A DNA stretch of 64,000 nt from Lytechinus pictus (lineage: Eukaryota; Echinodermata; Echinoidea; Temnopleuroida; Toxopneustidae), in the NCBI RefSeq assembly GCF_037042905.1, contig NC_087254.1, positions 21,998,603-22,062,602 of the forward strand, in the 5' to 3' direction. Both the position numbers and the translations under genes were made by a program. Under the pieces are notes generated by a model that did not search any database, was not told the origin of the DNA, and saw nothing but the letters and a program-made list of their open reading frames with translations. Shown piece after piece: positions 52,094 to 64,000 of this stretch (positions are counted from its first letter, which is position 1; each line of letters begins with the position of its first letter).

Positions 52094-53229
52094 TGAATCG
52101 CAAGAGTTCGATAACCGAAATGAGAGTTTACTCAGGGAAATGGATAATGATTAGAAGTATGTGATGATCAACAGGAGTTAATGATGGCTTGAGGCATATC
52201 ATCAAGTCACAATTCGTTCTAGATTAAGAAATTGGGGAAAATGTAGCTCTCCTGAATAGCACAGATCAAAAGAACACTCTCCAGCTACACTGATGGATAA
52301 GTTAACATGAGCATAATGACTAGGATAGGATACATTAAAGTTGACTGATGTATGTATCTTGAAAATTTCTCGCACACTTGTCAAGATCCTGCTTGTCCTT
52401 ACCAATTGTCCCATTCAAATCCTTTATCTCAATCCTCATTCCTGCATTCATACGAGTGGTAGATACGCTGCATTCAAACAGACTACCTGCATGATTACAT
52501 CGATGAGGCGTATCAGGGCAGCTAAATGCAAGAGGGGGGAGGGTCCACTTGTAATCTGGTACAATGAAGTCAGTCTGAAGTGTGAATGGTTAGCTGATTG
52601 GCATGCCCATGGTGTGTTTATGTAAAATATGCAACGGTCCAGGGTGACTGACTGATGAAAACGATGGATGGGGTTACGATGGCTACAAGTCGAGAAGCAG
52701 CTACAAGTCAACAGCTCTATGTCACCACCCATTCAATCGACCAGCAAGCAAGTCAACCGCTAACTCTCTTCTCTTTTCCTCAGCTGGTTGTCATCCGAGT
52801 GTTGCACCATGTACACGCATAAGTGCTATTCGTCCTGGCTGTGTGTACACATCAACAGCGTATGCTTACATACCTCACAATAAACTCTTGGTACACACAA
52901 ACACTGGCATAACTTTCCCCTCTGACGATCAGCTGGGCAGGATGGGCAAGGACCCATACATATCCCATCATGCAATGGTTTTTACGATACTCTTTGACCC
53001 CATCTGTCATCTGATTTGCATATTGTGCTCTAATAGTTGTATATCTTACAGCGAGTGCAGGTCACAGGGCATAAGCTGTAACTGATATAGCACTTCTATT
53101 GTAGATGGTAATTTTAAGAAGCTTTCAAGTGGGTAAAACATTTGGGGCACACTGGAAAAGTGATATGAAAGGTGATATAATACCCAGCTGCTCTAAAAAA
53201 GAAGATGATCATACTCATCGATCAGGATA

Positions 53230-53440
53230 GCTATGTCAAGAAAATGCAAATGAGAAAGAAGAGAAAAAGAGAGATGGACAGGCAGAGGGAAAGGATTAGA
53301 AACAGGCTGTAAGACAGCACAGATGAGAGAAAGAAACAGAGAGAAATAGATATAGATAGATAGACCAGACATACATTTACATACAAACAGACAAACTGTC
53401 AGACAGAGAGAGAGAAAGAAAGGAGCAAGAGGGGGTAAAA
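53230..53440. repeat. GA-rich purine tract with GATA words
   Basis: Irregular GAGA and AGATAGATAGA repeats, about 210 bp. Confidence 0.6.
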
Positions 53441-55304
53441 GAAAAGCAATTCGGAAGGTCTACATTATTTTTTCTTTGTCATCTAAAGATTGCTTGGCAT
53501 TCAATATCACATGTAAAAAAAATATAATGGAAAGTCATCTTGTTTGAGAGCAAGAAAGACGTATTATAAAACATATTCAAATGGTGAAGACTTTTTGGGG
53601 GGCTTTTTCAGAGATCAAAGGGGCTGAAAATAAGACCAGATTGAGCAATATTTGCATCATTTCACATAAATCGTAATTGCACTTCTTGTCTCCATCAAAT
53701 ATACTTTAAGCGAGTGAAGTGTGACTTCTAGATTGCTTGTGCTTTATATGTTCAGCAATAATTACCGATATCAAATTTCATGAGCAATAAAACATATTCT
53801 GTGAAATTTGCTCAAATGATACTGCTCACACATAATTCACTCTGAGAAAACTAAAAAATGAGAAAGAAGATCGGTACCATATGCTCCTAATTGTATCGCC
53901 TATCACCACCTTATCTTTCTGGCAAAAAAATAGATGAAATTTCAGAGGAAGAAGTGATAATGATGCGACGCCAGATGGGAATTATAGCTTTCGTGAGATA
54001 CATGTACACAGTACTCATCCACTGTGCATTCACAGCTGAAGTTGTATCTATGCTTATATTAAAGCATGTATACCCACCCTCCCCATGTTAGGCATGTGAA
54101 GGACCATGCGGAACGAAAGCTGACAGGCACTGGTCACGCCCCAACGGCCAGGCCCTGATCAATTTTTAATCTTGATGGGACGTGCTCCCGACAGGCTGGC
54201 TAGCTTTGGAGCAACCAACATTGCCTTCACGCAAGAATTTTTAACCATTCAATTGCAGTTTTCAAAGACGTACAGTACAGGAGCATAAAACAAATGAATG
54301 GAAAAGTGTTAATTACATAACTTTTATGACAGAGCATTGGAAAAACAGACCATGGATGTTCTAGCATTGAGTAAGAAATTTTTAAAGCTAGACATCATTT
54401 GTATATGTATGTTAGGCTTTTGAAATGGCAATGAAGGAAAAGAAAGCAGTTGGAGATGATCCGCTCCAGAAATCGAATTTCCGGGTATTAATTAGATGTA
54501 CTCAATTCTCCATCACATACCCAGAGAGTGTGACAACTAATACCAGGCCGTTGAAAGACTCCTGCAGGCAAGGCATCTGCTTGTATAATTCTCCCACTTT
54601 ATTTCATTAAACAGAAAAGAGTCTGGTTTTACTCTATGACAAAACATGCTAATCCCAAGCAACCCCCCATGCACAAATACAAAATAATAATGAAAAACAT
54701 ATCCATTCTTCTTAATTTATTTTCTTATTCATATGTTTTACTCCCAAAAGCAATGCTAAAAATACTTATCTTCAAAGTTCAAAGTATAGGCCCTAAAGAC
54801 TATCTCTTTTACAAATAAATAACAAATCAAAAGTTCAACACTAATATTGACTTTGTTTTTGTAATAAAAAATCAGTTAAACATCTTTACAACTGGCTTCA
54901 CTTTTATAAAAATTACAAAGACTGTTTAGTCTATAATATACTAAAGAAAGAAGAAATATTTGTGTTTAGCAAATTTATATGAAAGTACTAACAAATCAGC
55001 ATAACAATTTTTTTCAAATAAAATTGCATACATGAAAAAGGAGCCAAATCCTTCATGTTTGGATAGCTGTTGTTGTGAGCAATGCTTAGACAGCCACATC
55101 AAAGTGGGTATCAACAGTCTTCAATCAATACCATTTTGGCGTGTTTGGTTGCATTTTATGAACTCTCTTCACAAGAAAAGAGAAAGCAGTTTTAGGGCTG
55201 TAAAGTAAAGCGGCCGCGGCGATTAAGTGTCGACTTAATTGGCTCTTGACATCTCTGAGCCACGCAGCCGAACCCTCGCTCCAAGCCAATGTTTCCAAAC
55301 TTAC

Positions 55305-55370
55305 TCCCTTGGAGGAGATGGAACTTGAAGCGCCTGACCTCACGGACACCAGAATGTCCATCATGCTCAT
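55305..55370 (-). CDS. Candidate short alternative first coding exon (unverified)
   Basis: An ATG at 55368-55370 opens 22 codons (MSMMDILVSVRSGASSSISS then KG) that end at GGA before a strong gtaagt donor in phase 0, matching the next RRM exon. It lies 600 nt downstream of the N-terminal exon. An acceptor-like ttttccag precedes the ATG by one base, but use as an internal exon would not keep the frame. No similarity to known Fox N-termini is evident. Confidence 0.2.
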
Positions 55371-55480
55371 GCTGGAAAATATTCTGTCAATTATTGCTAT
55401 TGAAGACAGAAAAATATGGACAAGAGCTATGGATTCAGATAATTCTGTCTTCTTCCCTTCTTCAAAATTAAGCCTTGAAT

Positions 55481-55523
<43 letters not shown>
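55481..55523. repeat. (TA)n microsatellite with one TG interruption
   Basis: Forty-three bases of alternating T and A with a single TGTA interruption near 55498. Likely length-variable. Confidence 0.95.
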
Positions 55524-55969
55524 CTTTTTACATCTGCGTTTTATGCGAATTTCTTTGTCTGTTTTTAATGTTCGAAATGCGCCTTAACGCCCTCTACCTT
55601 CGACTTAACGTGTAAATGTGTATTATAACGGAACAAACCCATTCAAAAACTCGCCCTTACGTAGGATGTATGCATATATAAATATATATATTCAGAGCAA
55701 GGAAATGCCCAAATGACTTGATCCTTTAAAAGCATCTTCAATAGAAGCAACTTTCCAAATTACATGTATATCATATTTTCCATAATATTTTGAATTTTCA
55801 AATTTTCTCTATATCTTGACTAGAGGTCCCAAAATCAAAAAGATTTGCAATCAATCACAAACTTGCAATGCCCAATCAGAATGGTACTGCAATACCCAGT
55901 AACCAATCAAAATTGCTATGTTTGCTATTGATCACAAACCTTTTTATTCTGGTGAGGTTTGTTACTTAC

Positions 55970-56311
55970 AGGCTGAGGACTAAGAAGGTTTGGTTGTGAC
56001 GTTGCGCCGGCCTGTTCCGCTCCGGCCTGTGCTGCTGCGGCTGCTGCCTGTGCTTGTGAGAACTGTTCTGCTGTCTGCGTGTATCCCGGTGGCACTTCGC
56101 CCGGTTGTGAGTATGCTGCTTGTATCGCTACTGGTTGCTCTCCTGGCTGGGTCTGAGGTACTGGGGCTGGTGCAGGTGGATAGGCAGCTGGAGGTTGGCC
56201 ACCAGGAGGGGCCTGTTGGTATGGTTCCAGACCATTCTGAGGGGCAAACTGAGGTTGGTAGATGGACCCTGGTGGAAGCTGGGGCTGCCCTGCCATCATG
56301 TGTGGGTGCTG
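55970..56311 (-). CDS. rbfox: RBFOX N-terminal exon, Gln/Pro/Ala-rich (residues 1-114 of the visible protein)
   Basis: This 342-nt exon has phase 0 at both ends. It starts after an acceptor ending ttacag and ends CAGCCT before a gtaagtaac donor. The peptide is low-complexity and disordered-looking, rich in Q, P, A and G, with a poly-Ala run. The segment QPQFAPQNGLEPYQ resembles the ASAQFAPPQNGIPAEY region of vertebrate RBFOX proteins, which places it upstream of the RRM. Two consecutive ATG codons at 56297-56299 and 56294-56296 could be the start if the upstream exon is untranslated; otherwise translation begins further 5'. Codon composition is GC-rich against an AT-rich background. A long antisense frame over the same bases is only a shadow of this coding bias. 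Confidence 0.9.
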
Positions 56312-57976
56312 CTGTAAAGATAAAATAAAATAAGAAATCAACATCATTTTTCATCATTACAATCACGTTTTACACAACCTCCCTTTTTTTCTTTTTTTGG
56401 ACATTCTACTAGAGAGAGGTCCAAACATCAAAGGCATTTGTAGGTGCCACTTTCCATCAATCTTATAGTAAGTACATGTACCTGTATAATGTTTTTTCTT
56501 TGTAAACTGAAATAAAGGATAACAAAGTAAAAAAACATTCATAATTTGTTGAGAGAGTTATCAAGTACAAAGGTTTCACGAATGCTTCAGCTTGAAGCTG
56601 AACTGTTATTCTCTGTGACTTCTGTTTGATGCTCAGTGATGACCAAAAAAAATGGGTAATTACGCAGTTCAAGTCAAAAGCTATTTCAAAGTTTGATAAC
56701 AAACAAGAAGAGGCATGAAGCAGAAATGAAGAAAGAAATATGAAATATGCAATTTTAAAAGGGGAAATCCGGAAATGTAACAATTTCCACTTTAGATAAG
56801 TTACTTCCTATAACCTTGAACATAATTTACATACAATGCTTGACCTGGTATGATCCATGGCCCCAAAATAAAATTAATTATGAGAAAAGGAAATGACCCG
56901 ATGTCTCTTGGTATGGAGGCAATGACACCTCAGCGATCTAAGAATTGTCTTTAATCACTAAGGAAGAATGGGTAAAGTACTACATGTAGGATAGACCGAT
57001 CTTCTAAATTAGGAACAGCTAATGAATGCATATCAAACAGTGATATTAAAAATGTACATGCTTAACTTCACTATTAATGTTCCTTCTTACAACCTCTTCA
57101 TCATAGCAATTAGCACAAGGTAATTAATATCCTCTCTGCCTGGTAAACAAGTTGTTAATGACATCCACAGGTCCTAATATTGCATATCCTCTCAACACCT
57201 TCTGCAAATGTTAACCTTTACCCTCTTCCCCACAATTCTCATGAAGTCAATTGACTACTAGCAACAAATTTTTGGGAAAAAATCGAAGAGCAAAAAACGT
57301 AGTGACATAACAAGAAATGGTAGTGAATTGTTTTACATCTGCCAGATAATGAATAGGCCTATCTATCATAGTTTATCTGCTAACATATGTGGTATCATTT
57401 CCATCCAGGAGGGTGATAGTTACACCGATGCGAACAAACCACAGAATCAACCAGAAAGCAGCATTTGTAAAATCACAATGCTTTCTATTTCTAACAAACT
57501 GATGAGACATGGTCGTGTTTATGGTCACAGCACTGGAATAAGTATATGCTGCCCTCTATTGGGCAATACACTACAGTGACTGTGGTACTCCAGAGACGAT
57601 GATACTGCCAGACGGCTACGTAGGTGGTGTTTAATGCAAAAGCAATGAACATGACACCAGGGCTGCTTTAGAACTGTCTATTTTTAAGACAGTTGGTATG
57701 TTGGTAGTCGCCATTCTCTATTCTTGTGTCTAAATCTTGTGATGAGGAATGCCTTTTGATTGGGGATAAACGACACACATAGCTGACATTACGCCAATCA
57801 TGGCTGGAATGCTTGCATGTTGAATTCATAAAGGGGGCATGATGAATGAAATAGAATCTGAATATATAAGGCATAACTATAATCAAGATGAAAAATATAA
57901 ATTTCAACATGATCCTTGTCATGTTTTATCATACATGTATTCCTAATCTAGAGAAGATATTAACACATTGGGTGAC

Positions 57977-58190
57977 TTCAAATTCAGTGTTGACTTCCTG
58001 GTGTTGGTGTGATGTTAAATTTTCCATCGCCATTGCACCTCACTTTGAATGACATTGGTCTGGAGACAAATCTCACAAGATGTCAATGATGTAATATATA
58101 AACTCATAGTTGTTTTTGTGGCTACAAGGTCGGCAGGGAAGGCAAACTGAGTTGTACCATCAACACCAGCACCAACACTTGATTTGAAAT
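57977..58190. mobile_element. Inverted-repeat element, ~214 bp
   Basis: The left arm TTCAAATTCAGTGTTGACTT... GGTGTTGGTG is inverted at the right as TTCAAATCAAGTGTTGGTGC ... GGTGTTGATG, with a few mismatches and small gaps over about 35 bp. Non-coding. The GTGTTG words recall the repeat at 11.9 and 41.6 kb but I cannot show they are the same family. Confidence 0.6.
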
Positions 58191-58204
58191 CATATATTGC
58201 AAGA

Positions 58205-58440
58205 GTACCACATGAATTGAAAGTTGAAAAGAGGGAGGGGAAGGGAGGGGGTGACAAAATTGGGGAGGGTATAGTAAACAAGAACAAGAATAAGACAATT
58301 GGTAAATAAAACATAGAAGAAACAAGATATATACATGTACATACATACATAACAATAACAAAGAGAGAGGGAAAGAAAAAACAATGATCGCAAGATAGCG
58401 AGAGAGTGAGAGTAAGAGCAAGAGAGAGGGGGTGGACATA
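58205..58440. repeat. GA-rich purine tract
   Basis: Purine-rich on the plus strand (GAGGGAGGGG, GAGAGAGTGAGAG), interrupted by ACATACATAC. It directly follows the inverted-repeat element ending at 58190. Confidence 0.55.
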
Positions 58441-61400
58441 TTGTATATTATACACACATACATATCATACAAATAAGTAGACATCTTTAAATTAAAATAT
58501 TACTGAGATGAACAAAAATCAAATATATGTCCTCAATTGAAGCACATTTACAATGTACATGCAAGTCGATGGAAAACAACTCCAAAATAAAAATGGAAGC
58601 ACTTTCTAAAATATGATGGTACAAATAAATATCAGGACTTCCCTTCTTCCTTTAACAAAGTCTACGCATACCTCAAAAATTTGTATAAATGCTTCATGGC
58701 CTCATCAGTGTTTACCTACTCTCCGCATATATTATCCCAGTTTATTCAAAATACATTGAATACATACTAGTACATAAGGGGGTAGAGTATCTAGGTTTGA
58801 TATCCCTTGAAACAAATAAAACTAGAAAAAATTACTCCAGAATTTTAATCATCATGGCGACTTCTTTCATTACCAAATATTTGGAAAAAGAAAATTTTAA
58901 AAGACCCTCATAAACGATTACATTAGAGAAAAAAAAAACGATGCAAGCCTGTACATGTATGTTCTCAGCTTGCTTCAGTAATATCGCAAGAGGTTGTGTA
59001 TTTACAGATGAGCCTAATGTAATTTGGATGGATGAGAGTTGCACTAATTACTGAACAGAGCGAGCAAATGAGATGGTTTTGGGCACAAAGGTGGATGTCA
59101 GGTATACTGTATGAATGTTTGTCAACGTATCATATCATTGATAGATAATGGAATACACTTCAATACATCCACCTGGATGGATTTCCTTACATGAATGGAT
59201 GATCACAAAATGTGATGGATGAAATTAATAACATGACAAGATCAAGGCAAAGGCAATCACTAGAGATAAGCGGAGACCAGCTAGAGATCTTTGACAACAT
59301 TCATCGCAATTTATGATTGATGCGTGCCGCATGGTTTTTAATCTATTCCTGCACTTGCGGTGATAGCAAGCATTAATCAGATGATCATTTACTTGATTGG
59401 TGATGACTCTACCGCGAGCAAAGGCATAGAGACTAGGGTGACTTCATGTCACACACTCATGTTGAATATCTTCATGACATAGCATCCTCATCAAAAATAT
59501 ATTTCAAATAGTTAAAACATCATAACTAAGGAGCCGTGTCTGACATATGGCACAAATGGTCAAAAATAGGAACAAGAAATTCCAGAGATCGTTCACGGGG
59601 CAAATACATTCAGATGGAAAAGCCATTACCTTCTCCGTACGCTAATGAAAAGACGACGCCCGTTGCCACGCTTGCCAGACGACACTATGACCAATCACCA
59701 ACGGGTGATGTTATCGTTAAACGGGAATATTAAAATGAAATCTCAACAGAAGGGCAGCAGATGACGACCTCGTGGAAGGACAACTGCGATTAACGCCAGC
59801 ATCCGCTTTAAAAGACCAACACCAACTTGACGATCAATGTAAGAATACCATCTTGAGATACCACCATCATCTTAAGAATAGTGGTCGTAGTAGGAGGATG
59901 ATGATGATGGTAGGGAGATGCAACTAAAATGATGGTTACGGATTAAGGTTAGGATGTCAAAAGAAGCTGGAGAGAGGCCTCAATGACAGATTTACAGACT
60001 TAGGAAGCGAGTATAAGAGTACGAAGGTGTCACAGTCATCGAACACGCTCCGCTAAGGTTTGGACGAAGAACCACTGTGGTGTGACAGCCAACCCAACAT
60101 GCTTCACTGCCCACTTTAATTTGCAAATGTTACCCATCCATAAGGAGTCTTTTCTCTCTCCCTATCTCATCCCGCCTGACCCTATCTTATTGGTATCCAC
60201 ATCACTTGCACACACGGCGAGTGAGAAAACTGAAATGATAAGATGAAAGACTAATTACCCTCTGCTCGGCAGGATGCATTTATATTAGATGTTTACAAGA
60301 TGCATACTGAAATATAACCAAATTCCGGGCATATAACGCAGCTTTGACAGAAAATTTCCACATTATTTATTAAGAAATTATTAAAATTTTAATTCTTACT
60401 TTTACTTGAATCCTGGCACAAAACTATACCGGTAATATTCACACCGTTTTCATCAATCAATTAATTTCAAAATACGTGTTGGTAACATGTCTGTTGACTC
60501 ATGTAGAGTACGGTACACAAATAACAGTGTATGCAGCACACCTGTGTCTTCTATTATAATCAAAAGTCATTTCCTAATTAATAACTCTGAAATCATATTA
60601 TCCTGCTAATTCATTATCATCAATTTGTAATAGCTTAATATAACTTGATTCATAACAATGCTAATTCATATAATTACCCTGATATTATTGAATGAAGTGC
60701 ATCTCCTGAAATTGATTTATGAAAATTTGATTACACTGTTATCAGGTGCAAACTTGCTAAGGGAAATCTACATCTGCAATCTACACCCGTAGAATCTATG
60801 ACATGAATATCCAGGGTAGACTCTATATGGCATGGAAAGTTGGAAACCTTTATAATTTGATTTCATGGATATTTTTTCGTTAACAAATATGCAATTAATT
60901 TAATTTTGTTCTAGCATTGCTAATATACAATGCAGGCCCACTCTATTATCATTAGAGCTGAATTAGCTTTTAAAAATAGTTCAAACTTCAAAATTTACCC
61001 CTTATCAAAGTATGGACTTACTAATATTTTCTGTTATGTTATATCATATATTTTCCCCTGGCTATGAACCAGTGATCCCAACCCCCCATGAGAATTCAAT
61101 AGCAACATCTGACCAATGTACTACCATAGGCTAAATATATACAAATTATCATGTAACCACTTTATCTACATGTACTGGTACATATACATCTTATGCCCCC
61201 TTCAAAGGCCTTTCCATTGTAATTACTATGCAAAACATGGAAGAGAAACATTCAATAATGCATAGTCAATTATATTACTCATGCATAAAGGCCATGTGAA
61301 GTGAGGATAAGATGTCACATTTTATATCTGCATTTATTCATTGAGACGTACAGTATTTAGTGCCATGTCTACTGCTTGACGAAACTGTGTTTTGCTACAG

Positions 61401-63405
61401 ATTTTTTGGAGGTAATCCATTTCATGCCTATCAGATATCATTTTGTTACTTAGACATACAGTAGTGTATGTAATCATTGATCTACTCAATTTAAAAATTG
61501 CCTGATAACTACTTAAATGTTGTTAAGCCTCGAATACATTAATGCAGAAATATATGGTATTTCACTTTTTTAAATAAAAATCAGATGAAAGAAATGACAA
61601 AAAATACACTAAAAAAGTGCAATTAAGAGTTTGAAATTGGTTAAACTTTCTTCAAAGTCCTAAAAACAAAATGCAGACGATGTACAAATATGAATTGCTA
61701 TGTGTCACTTCCTTGTTGCTATGGTAACCAGCAAAGTATTTGGCAAACTGAATATTTTTTAATGTTATTCCATTCAACAGACAGTCCTAAAAATATGAAG
61801 ACATGACAATATCCTGAACTTACAATGTAGGAAATGACACAGAAGATAATTATTATCACTTCATTAAACATTTGATTCCATAAAACAGCTGTTTTGACAT
61901 TTCGTTTTCAATTTATTTTTTCCCACAACACCTTACAATTTCAGAAACCTGGGTTAGGCTAGATGTACAATTGTACATTACTTCAGTTCTGCAAATACAT
62001 GTAATGCGAAAATACTGGCTTATAAAGCTAAAAAGGCAGTTCTATCAGTGTTTTGAACATCTCAACTGGAACACTTAAAAAAATAAAAACAGTTGAAATT
62101 CTGGATCAGTCAAACTGCCCATCACTTCAACCCCGAGGGCTCCAACACTCAAATAAAGACTCAACAGAAAAAGTAAATACATTAGTCTATAGAAAGCTAA
62201 AGACAGGGCAGTGTACACAAATTTTTTTATTGTAGCCAGTTTATTTGGAGCTTCCATTTTCCTCCTGTTCATTTACAGTATCTTGTTCTGATGCATGAAT
62301 GGGGCAGATAAACATGCATAGGAACACCAGAGTAGTCTGTGTTATAAACATACATAAATTTCTAAGAACTACAATAGCACATGTATTAGCCTTAATTCTT
62401 CTACACATATAGAGACTATTTATGGTATTATGATTTTCTAAGAACTGTTCATTATTATAATTATTATTATTATTACACAAATTTTATTCACATTTTCTTT
62501 CAGGTAATTATTGTCATTTTATTCTTCTGAAGTGGGGAAGTGTTGCATGAAATAAATTTTGTCCTACATGTATACTTAGTTTTAATGTGTACCCCATGGA
62601 AGAACAGTATTGTCATGTTGACAAAACTGAATATGAGCTATCCATCCGTTTTGCTTTTTTTCTATACGGAAAATAAATACTATATTATACTACTATACTA
62701 TAATATCATGAAGCAAGCTAATAAAAGATGAACACCTGAAATCTAAATTTAAAATGTTTATTAAATAGGCCTACTCTAACAATATTCTCACATACATGTA
62801 CATGTACATAGTGCAAATACTTAATCACAAAAAACAGAGCCATTATTTATGATCATTATCTCTTGCCCTGCAATCAGCAATCACATGACCATTCTTGTAG
62901 GGGAATGTATGGTAAAAAAAATGCTAATACATCTTTAGCGTAATATCTACGTATCTTTGTTATACCAAAAAACAACGAAGCTAATGATGATTTAACCTAC
63001 AGGCGACAGAGGAAGAGGAAACACGGTATTAGCTTCAGTGTAATGACCCAAGAATTCAACAGGAAATAAGCAATATAAAGGCTCTACATTTTACTAATGC
63101 TTTACACCATAGCATTGAGTGGACCGACATTTGTATCAGTATGCTTAATAATGTACATAAATTACAGTGCACATACATTGTGTACATACTTTTATTACAG
63201 CAAAACAGGAAAGAAGTATGAAAGTTCAACTACATGTACATACTGTGCACTTGTAGGGCTTAAGTGTAATACTATGAGAAAGTATACTTACTATAAAGAG
63301 GACTAAAAGGAAAGGGGATAAAAAAGCACTCTTTTCACTTCTCATGGCCCATTGTATGCACAATTCCCGTCCCACAAATATGACTTTGTCTCCTATGCTC
63401 AGGCA

Positions 63406-63426
63406 TTTTTTTGGGGGGGGGGGGGG
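63406..63426 (+). repeat. T7G14 homopolymer junction
   Basis: Seven T followed by fourteen G, same arrangement as at 24039-24063. Confidence 0.95.
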
Positions 63427-64000
63427 TGTCTTCTCTAAAAACTTACAAAAATGAATCTAATAAAAAAAAAACAGGGATATGGATAGCAGGAAACTATTTC
63501 CTTTTATATGTCAATCGCAGAGAGGAGAAGTGAGAGATAGTGTTAACGATGTACTTCAAGTTTAAAATAAATCCTGTAAAATTTTTGAACATGGAAATGC
63601 AAGGAGATACTTCTGACTGCAGGCAGTGCATTAATGAAATGAAACTGTAGGGACATCGCAGAAATAAGAAACGGGTGGAGGATTATATAAACACTTTAGG
63701 GAAGTCTATGATATTTTGTCTCTCTCTATCTTTTATTGGTCCAGAAGAAATCAAATGCAGTATTCCTTACTGCTCTATGATGTGCAGAATAGCATCAAAC
63801 TCGATATATTTTAATTTAAAAAAAATGATTTTAGACTAGAGTTGATAAAAGTTATAACCAGCAAATGTTTTGAGTAATTTGCAATACAGTAAATCAAGCA
63901 CCCATAATATTATCAAAACTTCTAGTTCCAATGAAAGAAAGGATTTATTTCTTGAATGTTTTAGCAACACTACATGTACCAGTGGGTGATTTTAGAATAT

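Larger units (their letters stand above)
38504..55969 (-). other. rbfox: 17.5-kb intron upstream of the RRM
   Basis: The largest intron seen. It contains inverted-repeat elements at 39996-40139, 44622-45042 and 50564-50967, one copy of a dispersed repeat at about 41609-41690, purine-rich tracts near 43540-43590, 48885-49060 and 53230-53440, a TA repeat at 55481-55523 and several GC-richer islands (about 41.1-41.4, 42.4-42.65, 47.4-47.7, 51.9-52.1 and 55.2-55.4 kb). Two islands carry the possible alternative first exons listed separately. No other gene is recognisable. Confidence 0.85.
9326..56311 (-). other. rbfox: RBFOX/Fox-1 family splicing regulator gene (multi-exon locus, 5' end not resolved)
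   Basis: This is the only gene I can support in the window. Eight coding exons on the minus strand total 1077 nt including the stop and read as one open frame of 358 residues. Every intron has GT..AG ends. The RRM spans four exons; the 54-nt and 93-nt exons match vertebrate RBFOX exon lengths as I remember them, and the next exon is 58 nt against 61 nt. Fox proteins are nuclear RRM proteins that bind (U)GCAUG in introns and switch exon inclusion, mainly in neurons and muscle. The most 5' recognisable exon starts at an acceptor, so at least one upstream exon exists. Invertebrates usually carry one such gene where vertebrates have RBFOX1-3. The identification rests on reading the translated exons against remembered family sequence. 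Confidence 0.96.
56312..64000. other. Sequence 5' of the first recognised RBFOX exon (intron or 5' flank)
   Basis: No coding exon is recognisable. It holds an inverted-repeat element at 57977-58190, a GA-rich tract at about 58205-58440, a T7G14 tract at 63406-63426 and a GC-richer island at 59.58-59.85 kb. The upstream RBFOX exon that must precede 56311 is either untranslated and hidden here or beyond the window. Confidence 0.7.

Noticed and set aside
55990..56328. 112-codon plus-strand frame
   Set aside because: Antisense shadow of the GC-rich RBFOX N-terminal exon.
58015..58484. Minus-strand frames of 146 and 120 codons
   Set aside because: They run over an inverted-repeat element and a GA-rich tract; hydrophobic Leu/Ser/Phe composition is an artefact.
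59536..59733. 65-codon plus-strand frame ending VIVKREY
   Set aside because: No domain, no splice or start context, and length is unremarkable.

Overview
This window is AT-rich, repeat-laden animal genomic DNA that holds one recognisable gene: an RBFOX (Fox-1 family) splicing regulator on the minus strand. Its eight coding exons run from about 56.3 kb down to 9.3 kb. The spliced reading frame stays open across all eight junctions, with splice phases 0,0,0,0,1,0,0. It encodes at least 358 residues: a Gln/Pro/Ala-rich N-terminus, a near-complete Fox RRM, an Ala/Tyr-rich C-terminal half and a terminal RGAYARYTPY that matches the family's RGGYxRFxPY ending. The gene probably starts upstream (above 56.3 kb or beyond the window), because the first recognisable exon begins with an acceptor site.

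The organism looks like a marine invertebrate deuterostome, most likely an echinoderm such as a sea urchin. Grounds are low GC, many palindromic TACATGTA-type words, frequent poly-G/poly-C tracts, and a 0.6 kb foldback repeat that resembles repeats I associate with sea urchins. That is an impression from memory, not a database result. No retrotransposon coding regions, tRNAs, rRNAs or CRISPR arrays were seen.

Layout, left to right: 1-6.2 kb is non-coding with two inverted-repeat elements; 6.2-9.3 kb is the likely 3' UTR; terminal coding exon at 9.33-9.37 kb; Tyr/Ala-rich exons at 13.45-13.59 and 17.15-17.34 kb; four RRM exons at 21.95-22.01, 29.93-30.02, 37.37-37.42 and 38.35-38.50 kb; a 17.5 kb intron with several inverted-repeat elements and two possible alternative first exons; the N-terminal exon at 55.97-56.31 kb; then 7.7 kb of 5' flank or further intron.

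The most notable signal is around the 93-nt exon that carries RNP1. On the transcribed strand the Fox binding word TGCATG sits directly against the acceptor and inside the donor of this exon, with three more copies in the preceding 310 nt and one about 260 nt downstream. Removing this exon keeps the frame but destroys the RRM, so the gene appears wired to sense and splice its own message. A better-looking decoy donor 17 nt downstream would give a premature stop, suggesting a second arm of the same feedback. Other splicing choices visible in the sequence are a NAGNAG acceptor, in-frame tandem donors 15 nt and 24 nt apart, and a C11 homopolymer in a polypyrimidine tract.
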